Source of the DNA: Thiomonas sp. X19 | GTDB lineage: Bacteria; Pseudomonadota; Gammaproteobacteria; Burkholderiales; Burkholderiaceae_C | Direction of reading: 5' to 3' | NCBI RefSeq assembly: GCF_900089495.1 | Contig: NZ_LT605203.1 | Coordinates: 3,295,403-3,325,666 of the forward strand | DNA length: 30,264 bases | Shown: one piece after another, positions 6,938-14,911 of the stretch | Position numbering within the stretch: position 1 is the first letter of the stretch | How the letters are laid out: the number at the start of each line of letters is the position of its first letter | Made by a program: the position numbers and the translations under genes | Notes under the pieces: model-generated | Seen by the model: only the letters and a program-made list of their open reading frames with translations | Told to the model about the DNA's origin: nothing | Database searches by the model: none

Positions 6938-9460
6938 ATGCGCAACATCATTCTCGTCGCGGCAATCGCTGCGGCGCTCAACACCAGCCCGGCCTGGGCC
7001 ATCACCGGTGCCGGCACTGCGTCCACGTCGTTCGTCGGGGCCTCAACCGGCGCCCCGAGCGGGTCGAAAGCCATCCAGGTGTCGCCATCCTCGGCCACGC
7101 CATCGGGCCTGGGTTCGTCCACATCGACCTCGGCACCGTTCATCCCGTCCGCGACCAACCAGCCGGGGCCGACCAACCCCATCCCTGGCAATAACAGCTA
7201 CCTGGGCTATGGCGCGAATGCGAGCGGCGCGGACGGATCCGGCGCCATCGGCGCCAACAACACCGCGATCGGTGCCAACGCCACCACGTTCGACCCCAAT
7301 GCGACAACGCCCGGCAGCGACAACACCGCGCTGGGCAGCGGGGCAACCGCCATCGACGGCCAGGAGTCCGCCACCGGGGGGACGCTGGCGGCGGGATCGA
7401 ACGCTGACGCCCAAGGCGTGGGAGCAACGGCCGTCGGACCGGCGGCGTCGGCGTCCGGCCCCAGCGCCTCGGCATTCGGGGTGAGCGCAGCGGCGGCCGG
7501 CAGCCTGTCGACAGCCGTCGGCGCAAACGCTTCGGCGGGTCCCAACGCGACGGCGATTGGAGCGGGGTCGCAGGCGTCCGGCTTTTCCAGCCTGGCGGTC
7601 AACGGCGGCGTCGCAAGCGGCCCCGGGTCGGTCGCGATCTATGGCACTGCGAGTGGGGCGTCCAGCATGGCCCTGGGCGGCTCCGCATCGTCGACCCAGG
7701 CGCTTGCGCTTGGTTTGGGCGCCGTGGCCAACGGCGCGGGCGGCATCGCGATTGGCGGCCTTGGCGGCCCGAACACGAACACCCAGGCGGGGGCCGCAAC
7801 AACAGCCGGGCAAGATGCGATTGCAATCGGCATCGATGCCGCTTCAACCACCAATTCCGTTGCGGTTGGGCAGGCGGCCTACGCCAGCGGCGGGGGGATG
7901 GGATCGGTCGCCATTGGCATGGGCTCGACCGCGAGCGGAAATCAGTCGGTTGCCCTCGGCGCCGGGAGCTATGACGATGGACGGTCTTCCGTCGTCAGCA
8001 TCGGCTCGGGGAGCGGCGCCGGACAGACGCGGGGCATCATCTTCCTGACGGCCGGGACGGTCTCGGCCAGCAGCACCGATGCGATCAATGGCTCGCAACT
8101 GTATGGCTTGGCCCTGAGCACGGCGTCCGCCCTGGGTGGCGGCGCAGCGGTGAGTGGCAACGGCGTTTCCGCGCCGAGCTATACCGTGAAAGGCACCAGC
8201 TACAACAACGTCGGTGCGGCCATCAACGCGCTCAATGCCGGGCTGGGGTCTTCGGGCCCGGCCGCGCCCGCGGCGGTGCAGTATCTGGATCAATATGGGG
8301 CGACGACGTCATCCGTGACCGACGCGGCGGCGCTGGTCGGCACTGGCGGCACCGGTACGCCCGTCACCCTCTCGAACGTCGGCGCGGGCGTCCAGGCCAC
8401 CGATGCTGTCAACGTGAGCCAGCTTGCTGGCTTGATGACCAACGGTGGGGGCAGCAATCCGATGTTCATCATGGGGGGCAATCCGGGCAGCATTTCGGGG
8501 GGTTCTCCTGTCGTGATCTCAAACGTCGCCCCAGGCGCCGTCGCCGCAGGCAGCACGCAGGCGGTCAACGGCGGGCAGTTGTACGCCGCCGAGCAGGCCG
8601 TGCAGAGCCAAATCAGCAGCATCCAGTCAACACCTGGACCCGCCGGTGCACAAGGCAGCACGACCAACGTCAGCAACACCAACGGCATCTGCGTCACCAC
8701 CAACGGCTCCAACGTGGTGTGCGGCAATGGCGCGACGGCCAACGGCACCAACGCCATCGCACAAGGCACCAACGCCACGGCGACCGGCACCAACGCCCAG
8801 GCTCAGGGCCAGCATGCGGCCTCCAGCGGCACGAACGCGGTGGCCATCGGCCAGGGCGCGAGCGCCACCGGGGCGAACACCATTGCCTACGGCACCAACT
8901 CGGTTGCCAGTTACGCGGGCTCAGTCGCGATCGGCAATGGCGCCAAGGCCATCGCCGACCCGACCACGGCAGTGGGCAACAACGCTGTTGCAGCAGCAAA
9001 CAACAGCGTGGCGCTCGGTGCCAACGCCACGGCCAACGGCACGAACTCGGTGGCCGTCGGCCAGGGGTCGGTGGCCAACCGTGCCAACTCGGTGTCGGTC
9101 GGCAACGCCGCAACCGGGCAGCAGCGCCAGATCACCAACGTCGCCCCAGGCACCTCTGGCACCGATGCGGTCAACGTCAACCAGTTGAACTCGGCGCTCT
9201 CCGGGATGCAGCAGAACCTGCAGCAGCAGATCAACGGCATGGGCGCGATGGGGATGGCGGCGGCGCAGATTGCGGGCCCTGCCCTGTCGGGCAAGACCGC
9301 GGCGGGCGTCGGCATCGCCACGGTGGGCGGTCAGCAAGCCCTGGCCATCGGCATCAGCCACGTCCCCGAGCACCATCCCGACATGCTGGTCCGGTTCAGC
9401 GCCGCGTTCAGCACGGCGGGGCAGACGGCGGCGGCCGGTGGTGTGAGCTGGCAGTTCTGA
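6938..9460 (+). CDS. YadA-type trimeric autotransporter adhesin
   Basis: This 840-residue surface protein has an N-terminal signal peptide ending SPAWA. A long head region follows, built of about 14-residue YadA/Hep_Hag repeats (patterns such as SVAIGxGAxAxG, NTAIGANA, NSVALGANA) at about residues 90-370 and again at 590-735. Stalk or neck connectors are seen as DAINGSQLYG (381), DAVNVSQL (489), QAVNGGQLYAAE (542) and DAVNVNQL (743). A short collagen-like TPGPAGAQG stands at about 566. The last 85-90 residues match a YadA membrane anchor: a coiled coil, then beta strands with VGIATVGGQQALAIGIS and a C-terminal aromatic (WQF). Such proteins trimerise through the anchor and bind cells or surfaces. 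ATG at 6938 follows GGAG. It lies directly after trbL, an unusual place that suggests a role in donor-recipient contact. Confidence 0.9.
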   Translation: MRNIILVAAIAAALNTSPAWAITGAGTASTSFVGASTGAPSGSKAIQVSPSSATPSGLGSSTSTSAPFIPSATNQPGPTNPIPGNNSYLGYGANASGADGSGAIGANNTAIGANATTFDPNATTPGSDNTALGSGATAIDGQESATGGTLAAGSNADAQGVGATAVGPAASASGPSASAFGVSAAAAGSLSTAVGANASAGPNATAIGAGSQASGFSSLAVNGGVASGPGSVAIYGTASGASSMALGGSASSTQALALGLGAVANGAGGIAIGGLGGPNTNTQAGAATTAGQDAIAIGIDAASTTNSVAVGQAAYASGGGMGSVAIGMGSTASGNQSVALGAGSYDDGRSSVVSIGSGSGAGQTRGIIFLTAGTVSASSTDAINGSQLYGLALSTASALGGGAAVSGNGVSAPSYTVKGTSYNNVGAAINALNAGLGSSGPAAPAAVQYLDQYGATTSSVTDAAALVGTGGTGTPVTLSNVGAGVQATDAVNVSQLAGLMTNGGGSNPMFIMGGNPGSISGGSPVVISNVAPGAVAAGSTQAVNGGQLYAAEQAVQSQISSIQSTPGPAGAQGSTTNVSNTNGICVTTNGSNVVCGNGATANGTNAIAQGTNATATGTNAQAQGQHAASSGTNAVAIGQGASATGANTIAYGTNSVASYAGSVAIGNGAKAIADPTTAVGNNAVAAANNSVALGANATANGTNSVAVGQGSVANRANSVSVGNAATGQQRQITNVAPGTSGTDAVNVNQLNSALSGMQQNLQQQINGMGAMGMAAAQIAGPALSGKTAAGVGIATVGGQQALAIGISHVPEHHPDMLVRFSAAFSTAGQTAAAGGVSWQF

Positions 9461-9484
9461 TTTGCGGCCCCTACGCGTAACCAG

Positions 9485-9509
9485 GCAAGCCCGGCGGTGC
9501 TGGGTTTGC
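9485..9509 (+). promoter_or_regulatory. Hairpin in the leader of the small-gene cluster
   Basis: GCAAGCCC (9485-9492) and GGGTTTGC (9502-9509) form an 8-bp RNA stem with one G-U pair, 24 bases after the adhesin stop and before the first small gene. No T-run follows, so it is more likely an RNA-processing or attenuation element than a terminator. Weak evidence. Confidence 0.3.
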
Positions 9510-9527
9510 AATCAACCAGGAAACATC

Positions 9528-9677
9528 ATGGACGCCAAAAGCAAACTTTATCGCAACGCTGTGTTGCTCAAGACCAAGAAGAAGTCAGGCCCGATGCCGG
9601 AGCTTGCCCCACGCCGCGACCCGCTGATCTGGGCGCTATTTGGCCCGAACTACAAGCCCACGGGAGCGAAATCATGA
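9528..9677 (+). CDS. Small basic protein, unknown
   Basis: This 49-residue protein is rich in Lys and Arg (KLYRNAVLLKTKKKSG) with a C-terminal RRDPLIWALFGPNYKP segment. I recognise no family. It is supported by an AGGA seven bases before the ATG and by a 4-base ATGA overlap with the next gene. The region around its start is repeated before the gene at 9965. It is the first of four small genes after the adhesin, probably co-transcribed with them. Confidence 0.6.
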   Translation: MDAKSKLYRNAVLLKTKKKSGPMPELAPRRDPLIWALFGPNYKPTGAKS

Positions 9678-9922
9678 GCCGGGAAGTGAATGTCGATGCC
9701 TGCTTGCAGGCGCTGTCGGGCTGGAGCCTGGCCGATCTTTGGATGGGCCTGGCGCAAGCCGAACTTTGGGAACTCGGCGCGATGCTCGCCGACCACGCCG
9801 ACGGCGTGCCGACGCTGGCGCACCAGTACCCGGAAGCCGCGCAAAGGCTCGGCTTCTGGGCCGAAAACTGCGGCCTGGACCCGGGCACCGGGGAGCGGGC
9901 GGTGATTGATGTGGACGATTAA
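9674..9922 (+). CDS. Small acidic protein, unknown
   Basis: This 82-residue protein is acidic and Trp/Leu-rich (WSLADLWMGLAQAELWELGAML), predicted mostly helical and soluble. Its ATG overlaps the stop of the preceding gene as ATGA, with GGGAGCGAA upstream. No family is recognised. The opposite charge of its neighbour (basic, 49 residues) makes a small complex possible, but nothing in the sequence proves it. Confidence 0.6.
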   Translation: MSREVNVDACLQALSGWSLADLWMGLAQAELWELGAMLADHADGVPTLAHQYPEAAQRLGFWAENCGLDPGTGERAVIDVDD

Positions 9923-9964
9923 AGGATGTTGGCCATGGGGCTAACCACACAACAAGGAAACATC

Positions 9965-10156
9965 ATGGACAACATCACGGCCCGCATCGTCGCCGCCATG
10001 CTCAGCATCGCAGCGTTTGGCGGCATCGGCACCGCGGCCTACACCAGCCTGCAGACGTCCGCCAAGGCCACGGCCATCCAGACGAAATTTCTGGCAACCA
10101 TGCCCAAGCTGCCGGCTTCGCTGCCCCCTGCAGCAGCGTCGGGGGCCAAACCATGA
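9965..10156 (+). CDS. Small membrane-anchored peptide, unknown
   Basis: This 63-residue protein has one hydrophobic helix near the N-terminus (IVAAMLSIAAFGGIGTAAY) and a Pro/Ala-rich tail (LPASLPPAAASG). It could be a single-pass membrane protein or an exported peptide. AAGGA lies before the ATG in a block, AAGGAAACATCATGGACA, that nearly repeats the start region of the gene at 9528. It overlaps the next gene by four bases (ATGA). Confidence 0.6.
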   Translation: MDNITARIVAAMLSIAAFGGIGTAAYTSLQTSAKATAIQTKFLATMPKLPASLPPAAASGAKP

Positions 10157-10443
10157 GCATCGAAAACCAAACCATCATGCAGCTTGCCATCGTTGCGCGC
10201 AGCGAGGGGCCGCGCGGCATGCGTAAGCACGCAGACTTGATGCCCGATGCATTCGGCCGGATGGGTCTGCGCCTGCTCAGCAGCGGCGCCGATCCCGACG
10301 ACATCCGCGCCTTGTTGGGGCTAAGCGCCGCGCGGGATGCGAGGCTCAAAGAGATCGTGGCTGAGGGGCTGGCAGGCATCGCCGACGCCGAAAACCCGCA
10401 GAGGCTCGAAACACGGCTGCAGCGGATTGCCAATGGCTTTTGA
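10153..10443 (+). CDS. Small helical protein, unknown
   Basis: This 96-residue protein is predicted all-helical and soluble, with IMQLAIVARSEGPRGMRKHADLMPDAF, a DPDDIRALLGL segment and a basic C-terminal helix (RLETRLQRIANGF). The DDIRALLGLSAARDARLKE part looks like a small helical bundle but I cannot assign a family. Start ATG overlaps the stop of the gene at 9965, which argues for translational coupling. It is the last of four small genes between the adhesin and the Toprim gene. Confidence 0.6.
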   Translation: MSIENQTIMQLAIVARSEGPRGMRKHADLMPDAFGRMGLRLLSSGADPDDIRALLGLSAARDARLKEIVAEGLAGIADAENPQRLETRLQRIANGF

Positions 10444-10511
10444 GCGCCCCAGGGGCGGCCCGGCGTTTCCTTGAGGGACGCGCGGCCGCATCATTTGCGG
10501 CACTTGAGCAT

Positions 10512-10539
10512 ATCCCTGGTGACACAACTCACCGGGGAT
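10512..10539 (+). promoter_or_regulatory. Hairpin covering the ribosome binding site of the Toprim gene
   Basis: ATCCCTGGTGA (10512-10522) and TCACCGGGGAT (10529-10539) form an 11-bp RNA stem (one G-U pair) with a CACAAC loop. The right arm carries the only purine-rich site (GGGGA), which ends six bases before the ATG at 10544. The stem would occlude ribosome binding, so translation may be conditional. Confidence 0.5.
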
Positions 10540-10543
10540 TTCG

Positions 10544-11854
10544 ATGTCCGCTTTCCAACACGCGGTTTTGTCCAACCTTGAGGCACAAGGCTGGAAGATC
10601 GGCAAGTCGCACCAGGCCCGCGAAGGCACCATGCACCGGGCGAACGATGGCGGCGGATCGACCGAGGCGCAGGCCATTCTGATCAAAGACAGCGGCATCG
10701 CCGTCATCACCTCGCACCGTGGCAGTCTCGATCTGCCGAAGCCCTGGCGCGAAGGGCGCGAGGCCAGCGACGGGTCTCCGACCCGCTACATCACCGCGCG
10801 CGATCTTGGGATCGAGGTCGCGGCAGATCCCCGTTGCCCACCCGCGCCGCCGGCAAGACGGGCTGCCGACCAGGCACACGTCGCGGTTGCAGCCCATGAT
10901 CCCCTGGATGCGGACTGCGTGGCGGGTGTGCTGGCGGCGTGGTACGCCGGCCCCGTCCCGCGCGATGATCATCCGCAGCTTGTCAAGGGCGGCGCCTGGG
11001 TGCATCCCAGCGGTCTGCGCGAGTTCCCGGTGGACCACAAAAACGCTGGCGACCTGCTGGCCCCACTGTTCCGCCCCGTCTCACCCACTTCCCGCTCCGT
11101 CGAGCTGTGCGGCGGCCAGCAACTGCTGCGCAACACCGAAGCCACGCCGGACAAGTACGTCCTCGCCGGCAGCAAGATGTCCGGGGCGTTCGTGCCGCTG
11201 CCGCTGCCGACGCGCGATGCGATGTTCACGCCCCCAGGGTGCAAGCCAGACTTGCGCGCGGCGCTGAATATGGAGGGCCGGTCGAACCCTGGCTTGTTGG
11301 CGCAGCTTGCCCCGTCCTGCGATCTGGGAGCGTCCTGGCTGCGGCCCGGCGCCCGCATCGTCGTTGTTGAAGGCGTGCGCACGGGGCAGGCCATCCGAAC
11401 GGCAACCGCTGGCTGGGGATCGCCAGCGGGAAGCGTGAAGGACACGGTCGTGCTCGCGGCACTGTCGGCCAACAACCTGCCAGCGGTGGCGCGCTGGCTC
11501 AAGGCGTCCGGCTTGGCGGCAAAGCATGAGATCGTCTTCGCGGCCGACAACGACCTGCAGAAGTCCGATTTTGTTGGTATTCGCAAGGCCGTCGAGGCAG
11601 CGCAAATCTGCGGCGGCAAGGTGGCGCTGGTGGACAACCACAAGCCCGGGTTCGACGCCCACGACATCCTCAAGGAGCGCAAGCACGACCTGCGGGCGGG
11701 GCTGGCTGCCGTCCGGGAGTTCATCGACACCGCGCGTTCGCCGCAGCAAGTGCGCGCCGATCAGGCCGATGCGTTCGCGTCGCCAGTGCCAAGTCAAGAC
11801 CCAGGCAGGGGCAAGGACATCGGCCGTGGTGGCGATGCGGGAGTGTCGCGTTGA
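10544..11854 (+). CDS. Toprim-domain primase-like protein
   Basis: This 436-residue protein is related to the Toprim_3 part of plasmid and virulence-associated primases (TraC-like). A pre-Toprim segment, VELCGGQQLLRN...AGSKMSGAF (about residues 186-228), corresponds to the GxQ...G.K..G segment that precedes Toprim in such primases. The Toprim core follows: the catalytic Glu in VVVEGVRTGQAI (E276), the VLAALSANNL strand, and the acidic triad AADND (D335, D337), then a GGKVALVD strand. No N-terminal zinc finger is seen, so it may be a partial primase or a Toprim nuclease. It probably acts on DNA arriving by conjugation. The three degenerate relatives at 12412-14850 share its architecture. Its TGA overlaps the TTG of the next gene. 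Confidence 0.75.
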   Translation: MSAFQHAVLSNLEAQGWKIGKSHQAREGTMHRANDGGGSTEAQAILIKDSGIAVITSHRGSLDLPKPWREGREASDGSPTRYITARDLGIEVAADPRCPPAPPARRAADQAHVAVAAHDPLDADCVAGVLAAWYAGPVPRDDHPQLVKGGAWVHPSGLREFPVDHKNAGDLLAPLFRPVSPTSRSVELCGGQQLLRNTEATPDKYVLAGSKMSGAFVPLPLPTRDAMFTPPGCKPDLRAALNMEGRSNPGLLAQLAPSCDLGASWLRPGARIVVVEGVRTGQAIRTATAGWGSPAGSVKDTVVLAALSANNLPAVARWLKASGLAAKHEIVFAADNDLQKSDFVGIRKAVEAAQICGGKVALVDNHKPGFDAHDILKERKHDLRAGLAAVREFIDTARSPQQVRADQADAFASPVPSQDPGRGKDIGRGGDAGVSR

Positions 11855-12431
11855 ATCCCTCTCTGACCCTGGTCCTGCCCCTGTCGCTCATCGTGCTGAG
11901 CCGCCTGCGCCGGCGCGACATCGACCGGGCGATGGCCGCCGCGCTGGCGTTCACCGCGGGCGGCAACATGCTGCTGATCGGCCTGCAGTGGCGTGCCGGG
12001 TTCCCGGGGCCGGTGCCCAACACCAGCGGCGTGCATATGTGCTGTCGGCCGTCCCGCTTCTGCCTTGCCTGGAGCTGTGGGCTGTCTCGTGCGGCAGGGA
12101 GCCTGGCGGCGCCTGGTCAACGCGCCCCTGGATGCTGGCGGCCCTGGCGTTCGCGTCGATCCTGCCGTTCGACGCGGCGGGGTCGGCCCTGATGGCGATC
12201 GACAACTTCGGCGATTCACCGCTGCACGGCCTGACCTATGTCGGTGGCGCGCGCTGGGCCGACAGCCTGATCTGGACGCCGGCCTTCACCGTCGGTTCCG
12301 CGCTGCTGTGCCGCTTCGCGATGCGTGTGCTGCGCGACAGGCGACACGGTTTGCCGTGTCCACGGCATATCCACCCTGAGCCGCGAATGCGGACGATCAC
12401 CGGAGACCCCCATGACCTACATCAATGCTGA
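11851..12431 (+). pseudogene. Multi-pass membrane protein gene split by a frameshift
   Basis: The gene opens at a TTG (11851) overlapping the stop of the Toprim gene and encodes a hydrophobic N-terminus (LTLVLPLSLIVLSRL, then AAALAFTAGGNMLLIGLQW). At about 12039-12041 the hydrophobic coding moves to another frame, where it continues as LSAVPLLPCLELWAVSC...WMLAALAFASILPF...IWTPAFTVGSALL. A 2-base gain (TGTG for TG in CATATGTGCTG) explains the break: removing one TG joins GVHM to LSAVPLL. The first frame runs on to 12192 as unlikely Cys/Arg-rich sequence. The second frame stays open to 12431, past leader repeat 2, so the original end is uncertain, probably near 12341. Decay, programmed slippage or a sequencing error are all possible. 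No family is recognised. Confidence 0.6.
12343..12369 (+). repeat. Leader repeat, copy 2 of 4
   Basis: The core at 12347-12369 matches copy 1 except ACGGCATA in place of ACACCATA. GACACGG (12343-12349) and CCGTGTC (12354-12360) give a perfect 7-bp stem around TTTG. It ends 42 nt before the ATG at 12412, and ACCGGAG stands between, as for copies 1 and 3. Confidence 0.8.
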
Positions 12432-13236
12432 TTTTGATGCTCTCTACGACACGCTCAACCACAAGGAATTTGACAAGCAACTGCACTACGTGGTTGCCGG
12501 CGGACGCGCCACGTTCGCGATCCCCGTTCTGCATCGGGTGATCGGCACGGATGATCTGGTTCTCTGCGGCGCGCAAAAGGTCGAAATCAACCCCGATCAC
12601 GATCATTGTCATGTGTACCCCGGTTCACGGATGTCGAACGCGTTCGGCCTGATCGCGTCCGGCGGCCTGGCTGTCACCATCCGGCAGAAGATTCTTGCCG
12701 GCGAAGAGATCCCGCCGGAAGACGTGCGCAACCTGGTCGACGCTAAATCGCCGCGCCTGGTGATCGCGCATTCCGCGGCATCAGCCCTGGCGATCCATCA
12801 CGCCACCGGCGAGCCGGTACTGTGCGCGATCACCCCAGACAACATGTTCCCGGCTGCGGCCTATGCCAGAAGCGTGCTGGGCAGCAAGGCCGCCATCGTC
12901 CTGTTTTCCGACAACACCCCCGCGTCGCGCAATGCTGCGCTGTTTTCGGCCCGCGCCGTCAGCGGCAAGGTGACCGGCATGGACCCGACGGCGCCGCAAA
13001 TCAACCTGATGCATGGGCTTATCGACGCAATACAAGCAGCAGACGAGCGAGGCCGAGCGCGGCCAACGCCAGATCCGCAGGCCGCGGAACGCGCAAGGTA
13101 CGACTTCATCATGCACAGCATTCTCGATCCGCTGAAGGCTGCGCAATGCGTCACACCAATGCAAAAAGTTTCTCGTGGCCGCATCGATTTTCGTCAAGCG
13201 CAGGTGCGCTTCGGCGGAAACGACATCGAGCGCTGA
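12412..13236 (+). CDS. Degenerate Toprim-family protein, paralog 1 of 3
   Basis: This 274-residue protein shares its layout with the Toprim gene at 10544 and with the next two genes. The pre-Toprim segment reads LVLCGAQKVEIN...VYPGSRMSNAFGLI. The Toprim-like core reads VIAHSAASALAIHHATGEPV, then AITPDNMFPAAA, then VLFSDNTPASRNAALFSARA and GKV. Compared with active Toprim_3 proteins (EG.ATALA...AADND), the catalytic Glu-Gly has become His-Ser (H120) and the last acidic position is Thr (D167-N168-T169). DNA cleavage or primer synthesis by the usual chemistry is therefore unlikely. A nucleotide- or DNA-binding, regulatory or decoy role is possible. ATG at 12412 follows GGAG and leader repeat 2. 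It is 36 bases from paralog 2. Confidence 0.75.
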   Translation: MTYINADFDALYDTLNHKEFDKQLHYVVAGGRATFAIPVLHRVIGTDDLVLCGAQKVEINPDHDHCHVYPGSRMSNAFGLIASGGLAVTIRQKILAGEEIPPEDVRNLVDAKSPRLVIAHSAASALAIHHATGEPVLCAITPDNMFPAAAYARSVLGSKAAIVLFSDNTPASRNAALFSARAVSGKVTGMDPTAPQINLMHGLIDAIQAADERGRARPTPDPQAAERARYDFIMHSILDPLKAAQCVTPMQKVSRGRIDFRQAQVRFGGNDIER

Positions 13237-13272
13237 AGCCCATAGACCACCCCCCATCAACTGGAGCCAACC

Positions 13273-14010
13273 ATGGATCAGAAGCGCATTGTCGAACAAC
13301 TCAAATCCTTCAACGCTCGCGACTTCAACGTGGCGATGACGGCCGCGCTCGCGCAGCAGCCCGCGCAGTTCTCCTTCCCCGTCATCGCGCCGTCCGTGGA
13401 TGGCGCCCGGTATGACCTGGTCGCGGTGCAGGATCTGCGCCTGCAGCAGGGACCGCATCGCGGGACCTTGCAAACGACAGCGCTGGGATTCGTCCCGGCG
13501 GGGGCGTTCGCCGTCGCGGGCCATTTCCCGGCGCTGTACAACCGTCTCGGCACGAAGGGCCATGTCGCGCAAACCGCGCTGCGGCTCAGCGACATCCTGG
13601 ACCGCATGGTGGTCACCCACAGCGCCGCGTCCGCGCTGGCGGTCAACACCCTGGGAAGCGGCATCGCGATCGCCGCGCTCGACCACCTCAACATCCGGCC
13701 GGTTGCCCAATGGGCACTGTCACAAGGCAAGGAGGTCGTCATCCTGCCGGACAACAGCGATCTGTCGCGCGCTGCGGCCCGTGACGCCGCCCGCACCCTG
13801 GGTGAGCGCGTCAAGGTCGCGTCGCCGCCGTACCAGCCGGGCCAAACCAACATCCTGAACGCCTTGATCGACGCCCACGCTCATGCGCGCGGCCTCTACC
13901 CGTCGAGCGATGAGGTTGTCTTCTCGCCCATTGCGGATGCCAAACCATGGACGCCAGGCATGAAAAGCATGACGCCCGCCCGCCAACTTGCCGCCGGCAT
14001 CGAACGCTGA
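13273..14010 (+). CDS. Degenerate Toprim-family protein, paralog 2 of 3
   Basis: This 245-residue protein is the most divergent of the three. The N-terminal QPAQFSFPV resembles QPAQFVVPM of paralog 3, while the GAQKVE segment is replaced by VAVQDLRLQQG. The core is VVTHSAASALAVNTLG (H116), AALDHLNIRPVAQ, VVILPDNSDLSRAAARDAARTLG (D160-N161-S162). The Toprim Glu and second Asp are again missing, but the HS.ASALA and DN(S/T)..SR.AA signatures are kept, which suggests selection for another function. GGAG lies 7 bases before the ATG. The 15-base gap to paralog 3 and the 36-base gap to paralog 1 indicate one operon. Confidence 0.75.
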   Translation: MDQKRIVEQLKSFNARDFNVAMTAALAQQPAQFSFPVIAPSVDGARYDLVAVQDLRLQQGPHRGTLQTTALGFVPAGAFAVAGHFPALYNRLGTKGHVAQTALRLSDILDRMVVTHSAASALAVNTLGSGIAIAALDHLNIRPVAQWALSQGKEVVILPDNSDLSRAAARDAARTLGERVKVASPPYQPGQTNILNALIDAHAHARGLYPSSDEVVFSPIADAKPWTPGMKSMTPARQLAAGIER

Positions 14011-14025
14011 ACCCCGGAGACCACC

Positions 14026-14850
14026 ATGTTCAAAAACCCCGCATTCGAAGCCGACTTCGGCAGGCAAAGCCCCGAGTCCACCCGCCAGGCGATGGCCGCC
14101 GCCATGCGCGGTCAGCCGGCGCAATTCGTCGTGCCGATGTTTCGCATCAAGGGCGACACCATGCGCCTGGACGGTGCGCAGAAGGTCGAGGTCAACCCCG
14201 ACAAGGCCGCGGTCTATCCCGGCTCGCAATTCGGCTCTGGATCGTTCTCCATCATCCCGGTGACCGAGGCCATGCGCTTCAAGATGATGATGGGTGAGCC
14301 GATGACGGCCAGGGACGCGCCCGATCCCGCCGAATTCGGTGGCCAGGTGGTGGTGACGCACTCCGTCGCCTCGGCCCTGGCGATCTACCACGCCACCGGC
14401 GAGCGCGCCATCGTCATGCCGGCCTTCACCCCGGAGAACATGAAGGCCGTGGCCGAGTTCGCCAAGAACACGCTCAAGGCCAAGGACATCGTGGTCGTGC
14501 CCGACAACTCGCACGCCTCCAGGCTCGCGGCGCGCGAGGCGGCCAAGGCCGTGGATGGCAAGGTGGCGCAGATCGACTATGGCCCGGAGCAGAAGAACCT
14601 GCTGGGGGTGATGGCCGAAGCCCGCAAATGGGGCGACAAGCTGTTCCCCGCGCCGGAGAACATGCTGGACGAAGCCAAGCGCGATCGGTCGGTCCAGGGC
14701 GCTGCCAAGCGCACCATCCGCGACCCCGTGCTGAACGCGGCGAAGTGGGACAAGGTGCCGATCCCGACGGTGACGCTCACAACCGTGACCCTCAGCAACG
14801 GCCGCCCGGTGGTCGCGCAGCGCCAGCCCGAGGCGGAAGTGGGGCGGTAG
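14026..14850 (+). CDS. Degenerate Toprim-family protein, paralog 3 of 3
   Basis: This 274-residue protein keeps the clearest pre-Toprim segment, [14 protein letters not shown]...[12 protein letters not shown], matching the G.QKI..DG.K motif of Toprim_3 primases. The core reads [20 protein letters not shown] (H112), [38 protein letters not shown] (D160-N161-S162) and GKVAQID. As in its neighbours, His-Ser replaces Glu-Gly and Ser replaces the last Asp. A C-terminal extension of about 70 residues ends in a Thr/Val-rich strand region ([15 protein letters not shown]). GGAGA lies 8 bases before the ATG. The TAG stop directly abuts leader repeat 3. Function unknown. Confidence 0.75.
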   Translation: MFKNPAFEADFGRQSPESTRQAMAAAMRGQPAQFVVPMFRIKGDTMRLDGAQKVEVNPDKAAVYPGSQFGSGSFSIIPVTEAMRFKMMMGEPMTARDAPDPAEFGGQVVVTHSVASALAIYHATGERAIVMPAFTPENMKAVAEFAKNTLKAKDIVVVPDNSHASRLAAREAAKAVDGKVAQIDYGPEQKNLLGVMAEARKWGDKLFPAPENMLDEAKRDRSVQGAAKRTIRDPVLNAAKWDKVPIPTVTLTTVTLSNGRPVVAQRQPEAEVGR

Positions 14851-14873
14851 CGGTTTGCCGTGTCCACACCATA
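14851..14873 (+). repeat. Leader repeat, copy 3 of 4
   Basis: The 23-base core is identical to copy 1. It begins at the base after the TAG of paralog 3 and ends 38 nt before the ATG at 14912, again with ACCGGAG in between. Only the CGG-TTTG-CCG mini-stem is present; there is no extended left arm. Confidence 0.8.
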
Positions 14874-14911
14874 AGCCCATCACCCGCACATGTCGGAAAC
14901 CGGAGAACCCC

